64,000 bases of DNA from Antedon bifida (taxonomy: Eukaryota > Echinodermata > Crinoidea > Comatulida > Antedonidae), in NCBI GenBank assembly GCA_963402885.1, contig OY727094.1:36396501-36460500 (forward strand), given 5' to 3'. Positions 15,301 to 30,300 of this stretch are shown piece by piece (position 1 is the stretch's first letter; every line of letters starts with the position of its first letter). A model generated the notes under the pieces. That model was not told the DNA's origin, did no database searches, and saw only the letters and a program-made list of their open reading frames with translations. A program made the translations under genes and the position numbers.

Positions 15301-18300
15301 TAGCTAAATTCAGAAAGGAAATCTAAAGCTCTGTCTACACTATCAAACTAGTTTGACAAAAAGTGTGATATAATAAATATGGTAGTGCTATGTTTAAATA
15401 TGGTAGTGATATGACATCATCATGTCCATATATGAGCACATCACTTTATATTGATTAGCTAAATTCAGAAAGGAAATCTAAAACTTAAACAAGCAAGCAA
15501 GTTTGAACACCTTTCTAAATAATACTCTGAAGAAAGCAGCTAAGAAGTCATCAATAACGTAAAAGTATAGAATACAATTATGGTAAACAACTACAATCAC
15601 TGACAAAAGCAGTAGAGATGTGCATTTAGCTGTGGATGATGATAATGTAAAAAACATTTTAAAAAATGTTCACCTTTTTTATAAATCTAAAGCCAATGCT
15701 TAAATAAGCAAGTCCAGTTTGAAAGATTAAATTGCAATCTTTATGTTATATCTTATCTTGATATTATATATATATGGCACTTTAAATTCATTTGAATAAT
15801 GCTAATAAAGGTATAATCTAATAACGCTTTCTTCACATATTATTATCATAGATAATTAATGCCTAAAGCAACACTATCTCTGATTAGGTGGTAATCAAAT
15901 TAGTATCTTTAACAGTTTTATTAATTAGCAGTGGTATCATTGCATTGTTTAATCAACACAACAGCTTAATACAATTACTTAAGCAAAATGTCTTTAAATG
16001 TATTATGTCATTTTTGAAAATGAAATATTAAATATTTAAAAAGTCTAAACATTTACATTTACAAACCTTGATTTATGTAAGACAGTTTAAGGGTTTTAAT
16101 GGCAATAATTAGAAAGAGAAATTCACACAATAAGTGAAAAGATCACAAAATCAATAACATTTATGATTCACTGTTATAACTTTCATCTAGTAGTATAGGT
16201 CTTAAATACACAAACGATGCAAAATTTCAATTTAATTTCAATTTAATTTTAGTTTCTTTTAGTAGTATACACACAATGACTGTATTGAAATAGTAAGTAC
16301 ATTAATTGAGCTAATTTTATTTTTCAATAAATACATTTTAACTTTCTAATGTACTCTCCTGAATAAATACTACATAAATAATAAAATGTAATATTAGTTT
16401 TATGAAAATAAATATTATAGTAACAGATGTTCAAAATATATTTATTATGCCAATAAAAATATAAATAATTTTTAATATAGTGAACTTATAATGTAGAACT
16501 ACTAGTACTTTCTGTACCTAGAAAGAATGTAATTAAAATAAAATACTGATTTATAATACAAATTACTCAGTAACCTACATGTCAGCAAATCTTTAACCTC
16601 TTTTTAATTTGTGATAAGTATCTAGGTTTATACTTTTGTAGCAGATTGAAATTACTAGAAAAACTAGTGCGAGGTAGCTTTCGCAATAAGAGCGGCAATA
16701 GCGGCTAGTAAATAATAATAGTCACAGCAGAGAGATTGAAGCAATAAACAGCGGTCAGATGGTTAAAACTTATATTGTCATCAAATAAGAGCGGAAGATC
16801 AAACGCTTGTTTATTGCTTACTCCGATTGCGTAAAAAGCTGTTTGCAAAACGTGATTATAAATATTTGTCACAACTGGCTTAATGGTGCGAGCAATGAAA
16901 CATTATATTTTGTATTCTGCTGTATGGTGGTTATTTTAACCAATACAATATTGTTACACAGCACTGATACCCACATGATACACTGATCACAAGATGTTCA
17001 GCACCAAGATGCAACACAGTTTACATTACAATGGGTATAATCTGACGTTCAACCTACATTCTCACTGTAGATGCAACACAATTTACAATAATCTTAGATG
17101 GATGTTAAGTTTACTTTTGCGGTTCCGTTCTGTGAATATAGTGGAAACAAGTGTGTAATTGGCAACATTAAGTAAACTGACAATCAGCATCTGTTGGAAA
17201 TGACTAAAATACATTTAACCATTTACAAATTATGAAAAGTAATATGAGTAAAAAAAACTACAAAAATACTGGTATAAAATTTGACTGTGGGCCTATTTAT
17301 AATTAATGGAAAAAAATACAAAATTGGTTCGTTTGGTTGCTCTACTTTATCTTATTCATAATGCCATAAATTAATTCTTTTTGAAAGTAATTTTTTTTTT
17401 ATATTTCCAATAAAAAGCAAACCTAGTTAGTTTTTACATAAATATTCAAAGAAGAAGATGAAATATAGAATCCAATATAACAAATTGCAATTTGAATATA
17501 AATTTGGAAGATTTTTCAAGTGAATGTATGCTCTGATTGATTGTCTGTTTAAGTTTTGAATTTTTAAAATCATTTATGTTGGGCTGTTATTGATGTTACT
17601 GTACAATATAAATATATACATTATATTTTTCAATAAATTTCAGTAGAAAAAAAAATCCTGTACATTACCTTATATATATTTCCATTCTGTATATATTGAG
17701 TCCTCAGGATACAGAGATTGCATCTTGTGTTATTCAATAAATGAGTTATGATATATGTGTATGTCCTACATGCTGTTCTAATCCAAATGGATAGCCTATC
17801 TGTAGTAGGCCTACTGGGATTTAAGTCATTCTATTTCATTACACAGGCTGAAAGGTGATTTAACATACCATACAATTGGTAGTTTCTGTATGGTATTTTG
17901 TGGTGAATGCAGGGAAATTGGAAAAAACTGTGTGGATGCCTACACAAATTTCACCCATGGGGGTATAACATTAATTCTATACTTCCATGTTCCAACTATA
18001 CAGGGAAGTTTGTGATTGACTAGCTTGTAAAAAAAGCATACAAATTGATGGAGTTGACATTGTATGTACACCAAGAAAGTAAAAATAACATGTCATAGGT
18101 GATATACATATTACTTTCTTAGAGCCAATTCACACACATAGCACTGTGTTGTGTTCATGAACATCAGGTAAAAACATTTATTTCTTTTTCACACAATTTG
18201 TATTGATCTGTCTACACAGCAAGTGTGCAATGTTTTGCCATAAAGAATGAGTTCATATGAAACATAAGCTTTGATTGTGTATGTAATGATATGATAATAA

Positions 18301-21300
18301 ACAGATTTAACAGAGAGTGTCACAAGACTTCTGTCAGCTACTTATTCAATTAATTATCAGAGTAAAGTAAAGATGGAATATGCATCCAAATTGCAAGAAG
18401 TTCAATGAGCTGCATGTGTATAGCAATATACTATATAGCAGTCATTTAATTATTTTTAGTATTAGAATAATGGTAAAAAGTTTCATCAGGTAAACACACA
18501 TACATGTACATTTAAAAGAAAAATGAGGATTTGTAGAGGCTAGATTGGAAGGGGGAGGGGTGTTGTACCTACTGTTCGGTTGTCATAGTAGTTTTTTTTT
18601 ATTATTGTTGTTATAAATTTTATAGCTAGAATGTGGTTTTTAGTAAATTGTGTTCGTAGAACGCACCTTCATATCGAAGTGTGCCACTGTTACAAAAGTG
18701 TATGTTCAAACATATTATTATTATTATAGCTATTTGTTATGCTATTACTGTAGTATATGCTTGTAAGATTTGGGAATTAGGCGAGTCGACAGATTTTTAT
18801 TGAAGAGAATGATAAATATGATATTACTGAACAAAAAACATTTCTGTGGTTGAACATTTTGCTACCAGTAAACTTTTGTAAAACTCTATTATTACTATAT
18901 ATTCCTTTGTCGGGGCTACAAAATAAAAACAATGATGATATAAAGGAGAGGGTGATGATGATTGTGGATTTTATTAACACAAAGGTTTTAATTTTCAGAG
19001 GGTAAAGATCTTGTGTCTTTTTTATATAATTGTAGTCTAATTAGTCTTAAAGTACAATAAACTCACAGGCATCTAAATGTACTGTGATAAAACAAACAAC
19101 CAGGCAACAGAATATTAGCAAGTTGTATATTTTTTTCTAAACGTCCAACGTACCAGTTCAAATCCCTGGTGACGCTTGGGCAAAGTGCAAAGAGAATTAG
19201 TCGCACTTAATATGCAAGAATCTTTACATCGTGAAATGTAGGCAATCTTAACGATGATGCATATCATCACCTTTTCTTGTAATCTTTTGAAGTCTGGCAT
19301 CCACTCATCCCCTCAGGCGATTCCAATAATTAGACAAAAGATAATAATAATAGCTAAGTTTGGTTAACCGCTAAATACTGTGTAGAAATAATACAACATG
19401 ACAATTGAGTTAGTGATATTGATTTGAGAACGCCACTTAATTTGGTTCTTATACCAATGATTCATCAGTGCACATTGAGGGTAAAGATCAATAAGGTGGT
19501 AGCTACATGAAGGTTCTGATAGAAAGTACAAAGTACTTAGAGATTGCGCTAACATTCTACATCATGGACTTTACAATGGTAATCAAAGAATTACAAAAAA
19601 TTATTTTTAACAACATTTTATTGAATAATCTGAGTAAAGTTGTGTTAATAATGCAATAGTTTTGTTAAATTTGTTTAACTACCGTATTTAAATATAATTT
19701 TAAAATCTAATATTTTGCTGAAATTTACATTTTGTTTGATATGTTAACTTAAATTCTTATTCACAAATGGATTTTGGACATGTTTTGTTTTCCGCATATT
19801 CAAATTCATCGTCATTGCATCAATAATTAAACTTGACAAAATCTTGGAGTTTTGACGACATTGTGCGATCAAGATACGAACATGCGAGACAGTTAAATAG
19901 AAGAATAGCTGTGAGAATCGAAATGATTCAATGAAGCGGACATTCCGTTGTCCTCACGGGACGATACAAATCTAATACTGTTCTGAAGGAGAAGGAATTC
20001 TACATTTGAGGCTTAAATTTAAATCGATGATGTCTGAGTTATTGACAGAAGTCATGTTCTTAAAGTTCGTCGATGACTTTTTGTGTTACTTGATCAACAT
20101 GATGGAGATAAAACAACATTAATTGTAACATTTCAATGTTCTTCTTGCCCTTAATATATCAATCAATGTCACTTAGATCAAGAGTTACATTAATGTAACA
20201 TATATTTGTCCAAATTAATATTTTACAAAATGTTTTCAAAATGCTTTTAATTTTAAATAAATGTATTCATATTTTTTTAAATGACAATATTTATTTTAAT
20301 AATTTTAGCTGGTTTTAATACAAGAAGGTACTGAAATATATAAATTGACACAATTTAATTTTTGAAAATAAATTGTGTTTGAACGTTTTTATCTAAATTT
20401 AAACAAAAACAAGTTATAATTTGACAAAAAAATTGAACGAAATAGTTGCATGTATTAATAAATTTTTAAAACTATGTTGATCACGTAATAAAATGTGGTT
20501 AGCATAAGGATAATGCCCTTTGATATTAGCAATATGGTGATGAAAATAATGTTCAAATAAAATAATGCTATTAAACAGATTTATAGAATATATTATTATT
20601 TAATATAATGACCATTTTATTCCTTTGATGTCTTTAGTTTCATTTTAATAATAAAATATATTCTTACATTTTAAAGTCTTTTCTCTTGTTTTTTGTAATT
20701 TTTTCTATATACTGTATAATGAAATTTAGACCAAATTTACTAAAAAATGCTTTTTTAAAATAAAGTTTAAAAAAGTAGGTTGGTTTTAATACTAGAACAG
20801 GAAGGAGGCAATTGGCACCTTACAAGTATATTTAACATAAGGGGAGGAAACAATTTAAACTTAAACATTAGCCACATGTGGCGACAAAAAACCAACCAGT
20901 CAGTTAAGTGGTTAAAATACTTCTTTCAAAATTATGTTCCTTTTACTTTACTTTTCTAATGTTGACAAACTTTTTTGTTGAGCTCATACATTTTTTTAAT
21001 AAAAAAATGAAATAAAATTTTGAAAAAAAAAAAAAAATAAGTGAATAGAATCATTAATTTCCTAGATTACTTTAATTAAGTTGGTTATTTTTGTACAGTC
21101 CCATGTCACTATTGTCAACAAAGACCATATGCTTTGGAATTAAAACAGAGTTTCCAATGAATTACATTTCCATTTATCACATGCCTCTATAGTATTTTAG
21201 GCTATCAGTTTACATAGCAGAGTCATCTTCAATGACACTATTAAAGCATTTTTAATAATGTAATGTCAAAGCAAATCTCCTAAAATGTTAGAATTTTGAA

Positions 21301-24300
21301 TTGGAATTATATTGAGAATGGGCCACAAAGAGGTTAATCAATAATTCTCTTTCTCTAATTAAACATGGCATATTAAGTAAAAGAATGTTCCTAAAGGGAT
21401 TTGTCTTTTAGGTTTGTGAATTTTAATTTGAATTGATTAAAAATAAAGAGTAATTTTGAAAAAAACCAAAAAAATAAATATCAATATCATAATTTGTTTT
21501 CAGTAAACAGGGATGAACAAATTCAAAACAAATCTTTCAAATGTACATTGATTAGAAAGTTAAAGCAAGATTTCCCATGGATGATGGTGTGAGCTTGTTT
21601 AATGAAAGTTAAGAACTTAAATGCATTCAGTGCACACATAAAAAGCAAAAGCAAATCTTTTGATAGCTTGGAAGAACATACTACATCAACAATACTATAA
21701 ACTGGATTTGTTTTTCTAAAAATGAAATGTATCAGAGATTTCAAACACCTAGGCATGAGTGCTCTTGATTAAACTTGCACCTGCGAAGTAGCCCTTTCAC
21801 CCACACAACATCAATTGTACAATATAGAGGTAATGATCTCCTATCTACGTCATTAACTATCGACAAAATATCTTTTTATTTCCAACTCATTATGTCTCGA
21901 CTTTTCATTCTTCACGTTATAAAAATCAGACCACTGACGATTGAATATCGTAGAATTTTCTCAAGTTTCAGATTCACGACTACTGTAGAATCATCTTCTG
22001 CAACAGATACGTACATTTGATATCAGATGAACTAGATAATAAAACTCTTTTCATAAACTATCTTTTGTTATAGTAACTTTTTTTTGTTGGTGTCATAAGA
22101 TCTATAAACTTTATATAATGCTGGTGTACATTGCCTGTTGTGTTAGATATCAACATTATTAGGTTACTGAACCTTAATAAATGTTGTTACTTTACACAAG
22201 TAATCTGGTAATTAAAGATCGTGATCATCATCATCTATTAAAGTAGTAGTTTACAAAACGCATTGAGATGGCAAGTGAACAGGGTATAGGCTTGCAGGTA
22301 CACAATCAATTTCACTATAATTTCAATCTATTTTGATTATCTTGATAATCTACAGTACACTGAAACTTTGTTATACTTTAATTCATTAGTAGTTTTAGAA
22401 TCTTTTGTTTTATGTGGTTTGAGGCAAAACACACAAAAACAGGACAGGACATATCAAACGCATATTTGTAGTGTGCAGTTTTTATGTGAATTATTAGTAT
22501 CTTAAAGCTTCTTGTAATGTCATAGTAAGACAAGAATTGTTATTAGTTAGTGCATCTTATTGAGATACATCAAATATCAAATTTTACTTCCTAAATACAA
22601 TTATTGTTAATAAACAAAAATGTTTGGATTTGCCTAATATTAATTAATTTCATTTTACTGAATATGAGTGTTATGAGAGTTGTTATGTCCATGAATTATT
22701 GAATCCTGTTGAGTCCTGTCGTCTATTAGATAAATGTATCAAACATCACTTTATCAGAAATGTTTTCAAAATCTAAATATGAATGCACTTTCCTGAAACA
22801 ACTTACGGAATGAGCCTTTATTGATACAACTGTAAAATTAATTGTAATGTACAGGCAAATTTATTTGTTATCTATGAATAAATATTTAGTATTAAGATTA
22901 AAACTGAACAGCTGCCTATGATTACCTATATCAACAACTGTAGCTGAAAGTTTAGCATCCAGCCAAAGAAAAATAACAGTATTGTCCAAAAATATAATTT
23001 GGTTATAGTAAACACTTCCATTTTACAAGGACACCCTGTTATACAGTTTGTACAAAAATGGGTAATTCTTAAAAATAACAGATGTGTGATCTCTGGTTAC
23101 ATCCTAGAATTGATTAGTTTTATGTGAAATTTGGTAAATGGCTCAGGATTTCTATACTAGTGTTATAATGCCTCCTAGGCAATGCTTGATGTGGGTTTGA
23201 GCAAAGTACATTGATACAATATTGGATTTATTTAACACAGCCTTGAGGATCTTGCTTATATGCTGGCCTGGTAAACAAAGCTATACTTGTACTTTCTTTT
23301 ATTTATGGTTTATTGACCTAAAAAGAAGGGTTGATATTGCTTTATTATTAACTCAATTAAAATTCATTTAAAGCAGAATTTTTTTTAAATATCAAAATTC
23401 TTTATTAAATAACAGACCACCTACAGTATATCAGATATCTATAAATCACACTTTCAAATTTTTTCTATTTTTAGCTACGATATTGTTGATGGTTTATACT
23501 AGAATTATTCTATTTTTATTTTATGCATTTATTTAATTAATTTGAATCATAATTATTACCAAAGAGAAATAATAAAATGATTACATAAATTTGGTTAATG
23601 AGAAATATAAGAAGTCCATAAGTCTAGACTGTAACTTATTTGAATACCAGTAAGTGATCAGTTCAGTTAGCAGACCTCTGATTGGACCTTAGTATTGACA
23701 ACTTAAGAACCTCATAAGTTCACTCCATCAGAGTTTGAGTTGCATGACATTATTTGTGTATCAACACAGGATTTCCACAATTAGTTAAAATGTCAATCAT
23801 ATATAGTTATACTTTGCACAAACTATCTTCAATCTATAGCAAACATATCAGGTTTCTACCACCTGAGATAATTACCACATGTGACATTGACATTTCATCA
23901 AGAAACGTCAATGTGATCTTGCACGCAAAAAAAAAAACCACTCACCGATCCATGACTCAATATTCTTTGGGGGCACAGAGATGCCCTCAAGGCTCCCCAG
24001 CTGACAGAGTCAATACGAATACTCAATGTAATACTTAATCCAATACTCTATGCACCGTATGCAATAATGTGTGTACTTTAAGTTATCACAGTAGTGCCTT
24101 CTATCATTTGATAATCAGATGCAAACATTATATTAAGGATTCAATTTAATGATAATTAAATAATAAACAATGGATAAGTTATTGTATTCATGAAATAAAT
24201 GTGGTACATTTGTGAGAACACCACTTTAAAAAAGGAAACAATATATTGCATCTTTTGAATAGGATTTATATACAGTTAAATCGATAGCATATTGGAACAA

Positions 24301-27300
24301 GTTGGCCATTCATAATAACCATGGCAACAATGAAATTAGCTTTAAGGCAAATCCAATTCATATTATTCTGCATAACTGAAAATGAAGATGATTTCATAGT
24401 GAAATATGCTTGGTCAAATGTGACAGTAAATTACATAAACAAAATCTTAATTTTGATAAACAAATGAAGACAATTATATTAATGTTAAAGTCAGCATCAG
24501 AGAAGTTTTTAATTTTGATAAACAAATGAAGACAATTATATTAATGTTAAAGTCAGCATCAGAGAAGTTTTAAATAATAATATAATATAATATATATATA
24601 AGATTTTAATGTCAAGAAAGTAGATGAGTGATAAGTTTGTATTCAGTGTTTCTTTCTACAGTTTAACAAATTCTAGTGCAATTTATGGTCAATCTATGGT
24701 AAATATAGCAGACCATGTAGTTTTGGTCCACTTGAGGGTGTGGTAACATTTATGGAGAGGTGTGTTCAATGAATTTGTATCAAGTCATATTTTGTTTTTT
24801 AGGAGAATAGGCTATTATTGGTTTATCCAAGTAAGCTAGGATATAAAATAAGACTAAAAATTCAAATTGTTATTTCATAAAATATTAAGTAAAACAAGTT
24901 ATCAACACTATTAAACATAGTTTGTCATAATAATAACAATTCATTAATAATATATTTATGCATAGAGAAAGAATGACAAGAGACAGTTACTAGTATAAAT
25001 TCCTTATAGCGCCAATGTTATTCATACATATTACATTCTTATTGTTCCTTAATCACTCCTTAACAAATCAAAGAGTCTTCTGACAATTTTGATGGACATA
25101 CTATTATTAGTTTCAAACGATTAATAGCAATCACATGACTAACAATAAATGATGAAAGTCAATGATGGTTTATAGCGCAAACTATAATTAAAAAATGGTC
25201 TTTGCACTTTTAAAAAATTCATGGAACGACGCTTTTCTTGCCAGGCACATCGCATAAAATACGAAATGACAGGAAATAATATTACTAATCCTAAAATTAA
25301 CGTTTTGTCGTTGATATTATCCTCCGACATCAATGTGTGCCGACTCTGTTTTAGCAGTAGTTGTTGAAATCCCTGGTGAAAACCCTCATTAATGTTGAAC
25401 TCAAAGTGTTGTAAATGATATTAATAATTCATTTTGCATAGTGTCGTAATAGTAGAGTTATGGTGAAATGGTTTGAGCAAAGTGCATTCACAGCACGTTG
25501 CTCTTCGCTCACATGTCTAATTATCATTGCACACAAGAGATCTAATTATATATTCAGGTTTTTTGTTAGAAATTGGAACACCCCAAAAATTAAAGGATGC
25601 AAGTCAAAGCGGTTTCTAAATAACTTCCTGTTTTCAAGCAATAAGTATGTACTTAACTAGAATACCAAGAAGAGGATCCATTTCTAATCATGGTTTAAAA
25701 CATAAGCAGAACATAGACCCCAGAGACACAGTGGAATTAAGCTAAATGCACAATATGAAAACGTTTATTTCACTAATTACAAGTAAATAAATTTACTTTA
25801 TCTTAATATTTTCTTATTTTTTCTTTTATGACTCTTTTTTATGCGACAATTTAAATTATCCATTGATTAAAATTCTGTCTAACTATAAATTATTCAATTA
25901 TTACATAATAAAATATATTGTCATCTTGTAATAATACTGGTAATAAATGTTGTCAAAGGTGACTGTACTTTTTATTGATTAACAAGCTATACAGAAATGC
26001 TATAATTATTCTAGCAGAAAAAAACAAGCTCTAAAAAAAGGAAATTAAATTAGATGGACTGGCTAAATATTATAACCTTGAAATTGAATACTAAACACCA
26101 ATCTTCTTCAACAGGGTGACCAGTAGTTTGTATGTATCACTGTGTTATAATTAATACCTGAATCCTAAAGCGATGTTTGTAACAAACTGAAGCTTGTCCA
26201 CAATTGTCTCACACGTTGCATTCTTATTACACATTTCACAAGACTAAAATGCGTTAAACGTCTTAAAATATTCAGATTTGCATCGCATCTGTCTTCCGAT
26301 TACCTGCATATATTAATTTCCTCTTCCCAGGTGGCTTAGTCAGGTTGTTTTATCCAAACTATTAATATTAATTTATTTCACGATATTACTTGATCATTTA
26401 CAGTCTTACTGGTTAGCTGGTAAAAGTCCTCAGAGAATATGGAGAATGGAAAGGAAATCTCCCAGCTTAGATATCCAGGATAAAGAATGTACTAAATAGA
26501 GATGAAAGGATTTAACTAAAGAAATATGATACTGTGCTGGTTATTAATATTCATACAATGTTTCTAACAATAAGATTAGGAGGAAAAAAAATGTGTTGTT
26601 AAAAAAAACAAGTTTTGACAATTGTTACAAAAACACAATAAATCCAAGTTATTATAAATATGTTATTATGTTATTTTAAACACATATGAAAATGGAAGAA
26701 GGTATCCTTAATGGATCAAGTCTAGCATGATGTCAGAACACTATTAGTTGACTCGATGCTATCTGTATCGATCCAATCTCTACAGCGATTGCTTTAAGTC
26801 TGTAAAGCACAGCAATTCTAGAAAGATGTCATGAACATTGTCATTGATTTTGATCAACTGAACACACCTGTTTGTAAATCAGAATGTTTCAGAGATGTGT
26901 CCTTTTAAATCAACTCAAAATGAGATTTCTACTTAAATGTTATGTTAGTATAATAAACAGTAGGATTACTATACAAAACAAATCTTTATTGATATCCGTT
27001 CCTTTGTAAATTGTAAGGAACGTCATTGGCTAGTCTGGGCAATTATATAACAGACAATGTTGCTACTTTCAATATAAATATTCCTATATAATTATTTTCT
27101 AATCGTTTTACTTCCAAGGATAAATAATAAATAAAATTGTTTATTTTTATTTGGAATGAACGTTAGTGTTTTAGTTGCATTTTATACAATGTAATATTGT
27201 GCCACTTATTGGGTTCTAAAAATAAAAACAAACCATCCTGTGACTGTATAACCCATGGTTAGCAATCAAATGACAGGCACATACTCAATATCATATAAGG

Positions 27301-30300
27301 TATGAGGTTGATATACAAGGTGTTAGGTTGGTGTAACTAATTCTAAATGTAAGAAAATACATTTCTTATTATTCTAAGGTGTTATGAACACAATAATTTA
27401 CACATATGGAAGGATGAGGTTGTGAAGATTTTGAACATGAACTTTGATATACTACAATAATTGTTATTCCATAAAGAAAATGTGACTTTAGAAGATTTTT
27501 AATTCCAAAATGACAAAAAAAAAATGTATTTGAATTTCCTTCTTTGATATCGCATGTCAAAAATGTGTTCTAATTCATTAATGGTTCAGTATCATTAGTT
27601 TATTATTTAAACAAAAATTGTTTAGTAGTTTTAATTATATTTAATAATTATTTTTCTATCTTTACACTAATAACTTCCACAGGATGCAACTTGATTTTTA
27701 ACTCTACAAAAATGTAAAATATATTAAAGTTCAATTTGTTAATCATATTCATAATCAATAATAAGGTTTGTAATTGTCAATACTGATGATTGACTTTCGT
27801 TACAAATAAATGGAATATTCACAAAATGGATTATCATATATATACAAGCTTCAGGCAGCAGGTTATTCCACTCTTGCAAAGGTATTAACATCAATTTTTA
27901 ATTCTAATATCTTTTTTGTACGACAACTTACCAAATTATTAAACATTTTTTATAAAAAAGTTTCACTGATAATGAGTTATGTTAATCTTATTCTTAACGT
28001 AAGAAGATGACTACTAATTTTGAAATAATGGTTGTTCTTTTGGGGGATGAATCATACTTTGAAATATACTATGAACACACAGATGATGACATTAGCAACA
28101 AGATCCCATAATGCATTTGTATCGGGGGAGCATAGCAAGGTCAAATTGAATGTACCAAACCATAACATCTCCCATCCCAAGTGCAAGGTAGATAATCACA
28201 TTTTAATATTAAAGATATTCAACCTTGAACAATTGACTGTAATAGACAGCAATAATTACAGAGTTGTAATTAGGGCGTATAATTCATATTTAGCCTACAT
28301 AGTAGTAGCCTGCCAAAGACTATAAAGGTGCTAAAATTCATGTGGAGGTCAGTAAAAGTGATACAGTTGAGGGGATCTTTTGCTGAAACATTAGTTATGT
28401 TTCTAATGTATGTAGTATGTTTCTGAACATGATCATAGAAAGTTTATGCACTTTTATGTTTTTGAAGTTTATATGGATACAAATTGGAATCTCTTGAAAT
28501 GGAATACTTGATTAGAAATATCACATGATATAATTCAGCAGGCGACTAGAATAAGAATCAAAAGATTTCAATTTTATGTGTTTTGTAGATTACATATCTA
28601 ATATGCCATTCTAGACCTAAATACAAATAAGCCTTTTTTGGATCATCTTGGTTTTATTGTAAATATTTTGTATTGTTTATTGAACCTATAATCAAGACAA
28701 AACACATGTAAAATGAATGTGCAATAAAAATCACAAAGATGTACAGGTAGTATCACCATTGAAACTAAATGATAAATAACTCTTCACAGAAAAACAGATT
28801 ACCTTTCAGAATTTTAATTTAAAAAATCAGCAAGTCAGCAATACACCTCCGTTGTAAACTTGTATAATGTTCATTAAGGTAATTTTTATTAACTGTAATA
28901 CTACGATGTAATAACAGAAATATAAGACTTGACTTTAGTAGCCCTAAAGGCTGAAATCAACTGCTGACATGTTATGTATCACAGTGTCATATATATACAT
29001 CAACTGCAGGCACTGAAAACTAATGTCTCATTCTAGAAACTAAATTGCATCATAATTTTTTGGATACATGTTAAAGGTTTTTTTTTATGAGTTTTTTTTA
29101 TCAAGGCCCTAGGGCTTAATCCTCTTATTAGATAGTTGAGCTGGTTCTTATATTATACTGCAAGTACAAACTAACTTTATTAAGTATATCATTTGTATGT
29201 TTTCATATATACATTTTGTTTGTTGCCTTTGCCGTGGATAAATAGACTTATTACTTAAGTACGCACAGAATTTCAATTTCAATAATTAGTGTTAGACGTT
29301 TTTGTACAATGTTGAAAAAAAAAAAGTTGAAAAGCATGGCCAGATCTTAAGTTCTATCTAATGACCTTATTGGTAATTCTTCGTCGTCCTCTGATGTAAT
29401 TTGTTTTGCAACATATTCAATTAAAACTGTTGAGAGTGGTTAATCTCTTTTCTGTAAATTTGTCAAGATTTATTTATAGTGAAGAATGAGCATTGTAGAC
29501 ATTACCGGATATCAAAGCCATGTAAGAGCCTGAATTAGATGTAAATCTCTAAGCTTTAACTTCACTCAATTATTGAAATATATTAAGTAGAAAATGCGGT
29601 CCAAAGTAGCCACTAGTGGTTGGTGATGCTGGTTGTCAAGTAGGTCGATGAATAGCTTTTATGTTTACTATGGAATGAGAGCAATGAACAGTAATTACCT
29701 ATCGCAAAAGATTTGCCAAAAAATCTTCATATTCATAGAAATTTAAAATAAAGCTGTAAATTACTAAACTCGACATTACCATAGTTTATCTCCTACAGGA
29801 CAACATTATCACTTTGTTGCATGTTGAGTGCTGTAAATTTAAGATATCCTTTATACATGGAAAATCAGACAAAAATGGGTCTTCATTATCGATAGATGAA
29901 AAAAGATAATTTGGAGGAGGATCAGCAAAAATGTTTAGGAACTTTAGGATAAAACATACAAAATACAAAACCATTGATGATACCATGTCAACTAAACCAG
30001 TTGATTTCAATATTGCAATCATAAAATCTATGCTGTTATAGAACTCGTTTCATAATTATCTAGATGTCGCTGCGGTACGGTATCAATATAATGAAAGCAT
30101 CAAAACTGCCCGTTATAATGGAATATCATCTAATAGATACACATTAAAAGAAATATGTTAAAAGAACTAAAGCAAAAAATAACTACGCTTGCATTTGATA
30201 AGCCTGTAGGGAAAGAATGCTAACAGACGTTGTCAGGGAATAAATGTGAAATTCAGACCTAGTTGTCAGTAATGAAATTCAAATAAATGAGGTTGACAGC

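Noticed and set aside
28032-28325. Plus-strand ORF of 97 codons in intron 3
   Set aside because: No domain, no acceptor or donor structure; composition matches the surrounding intron.
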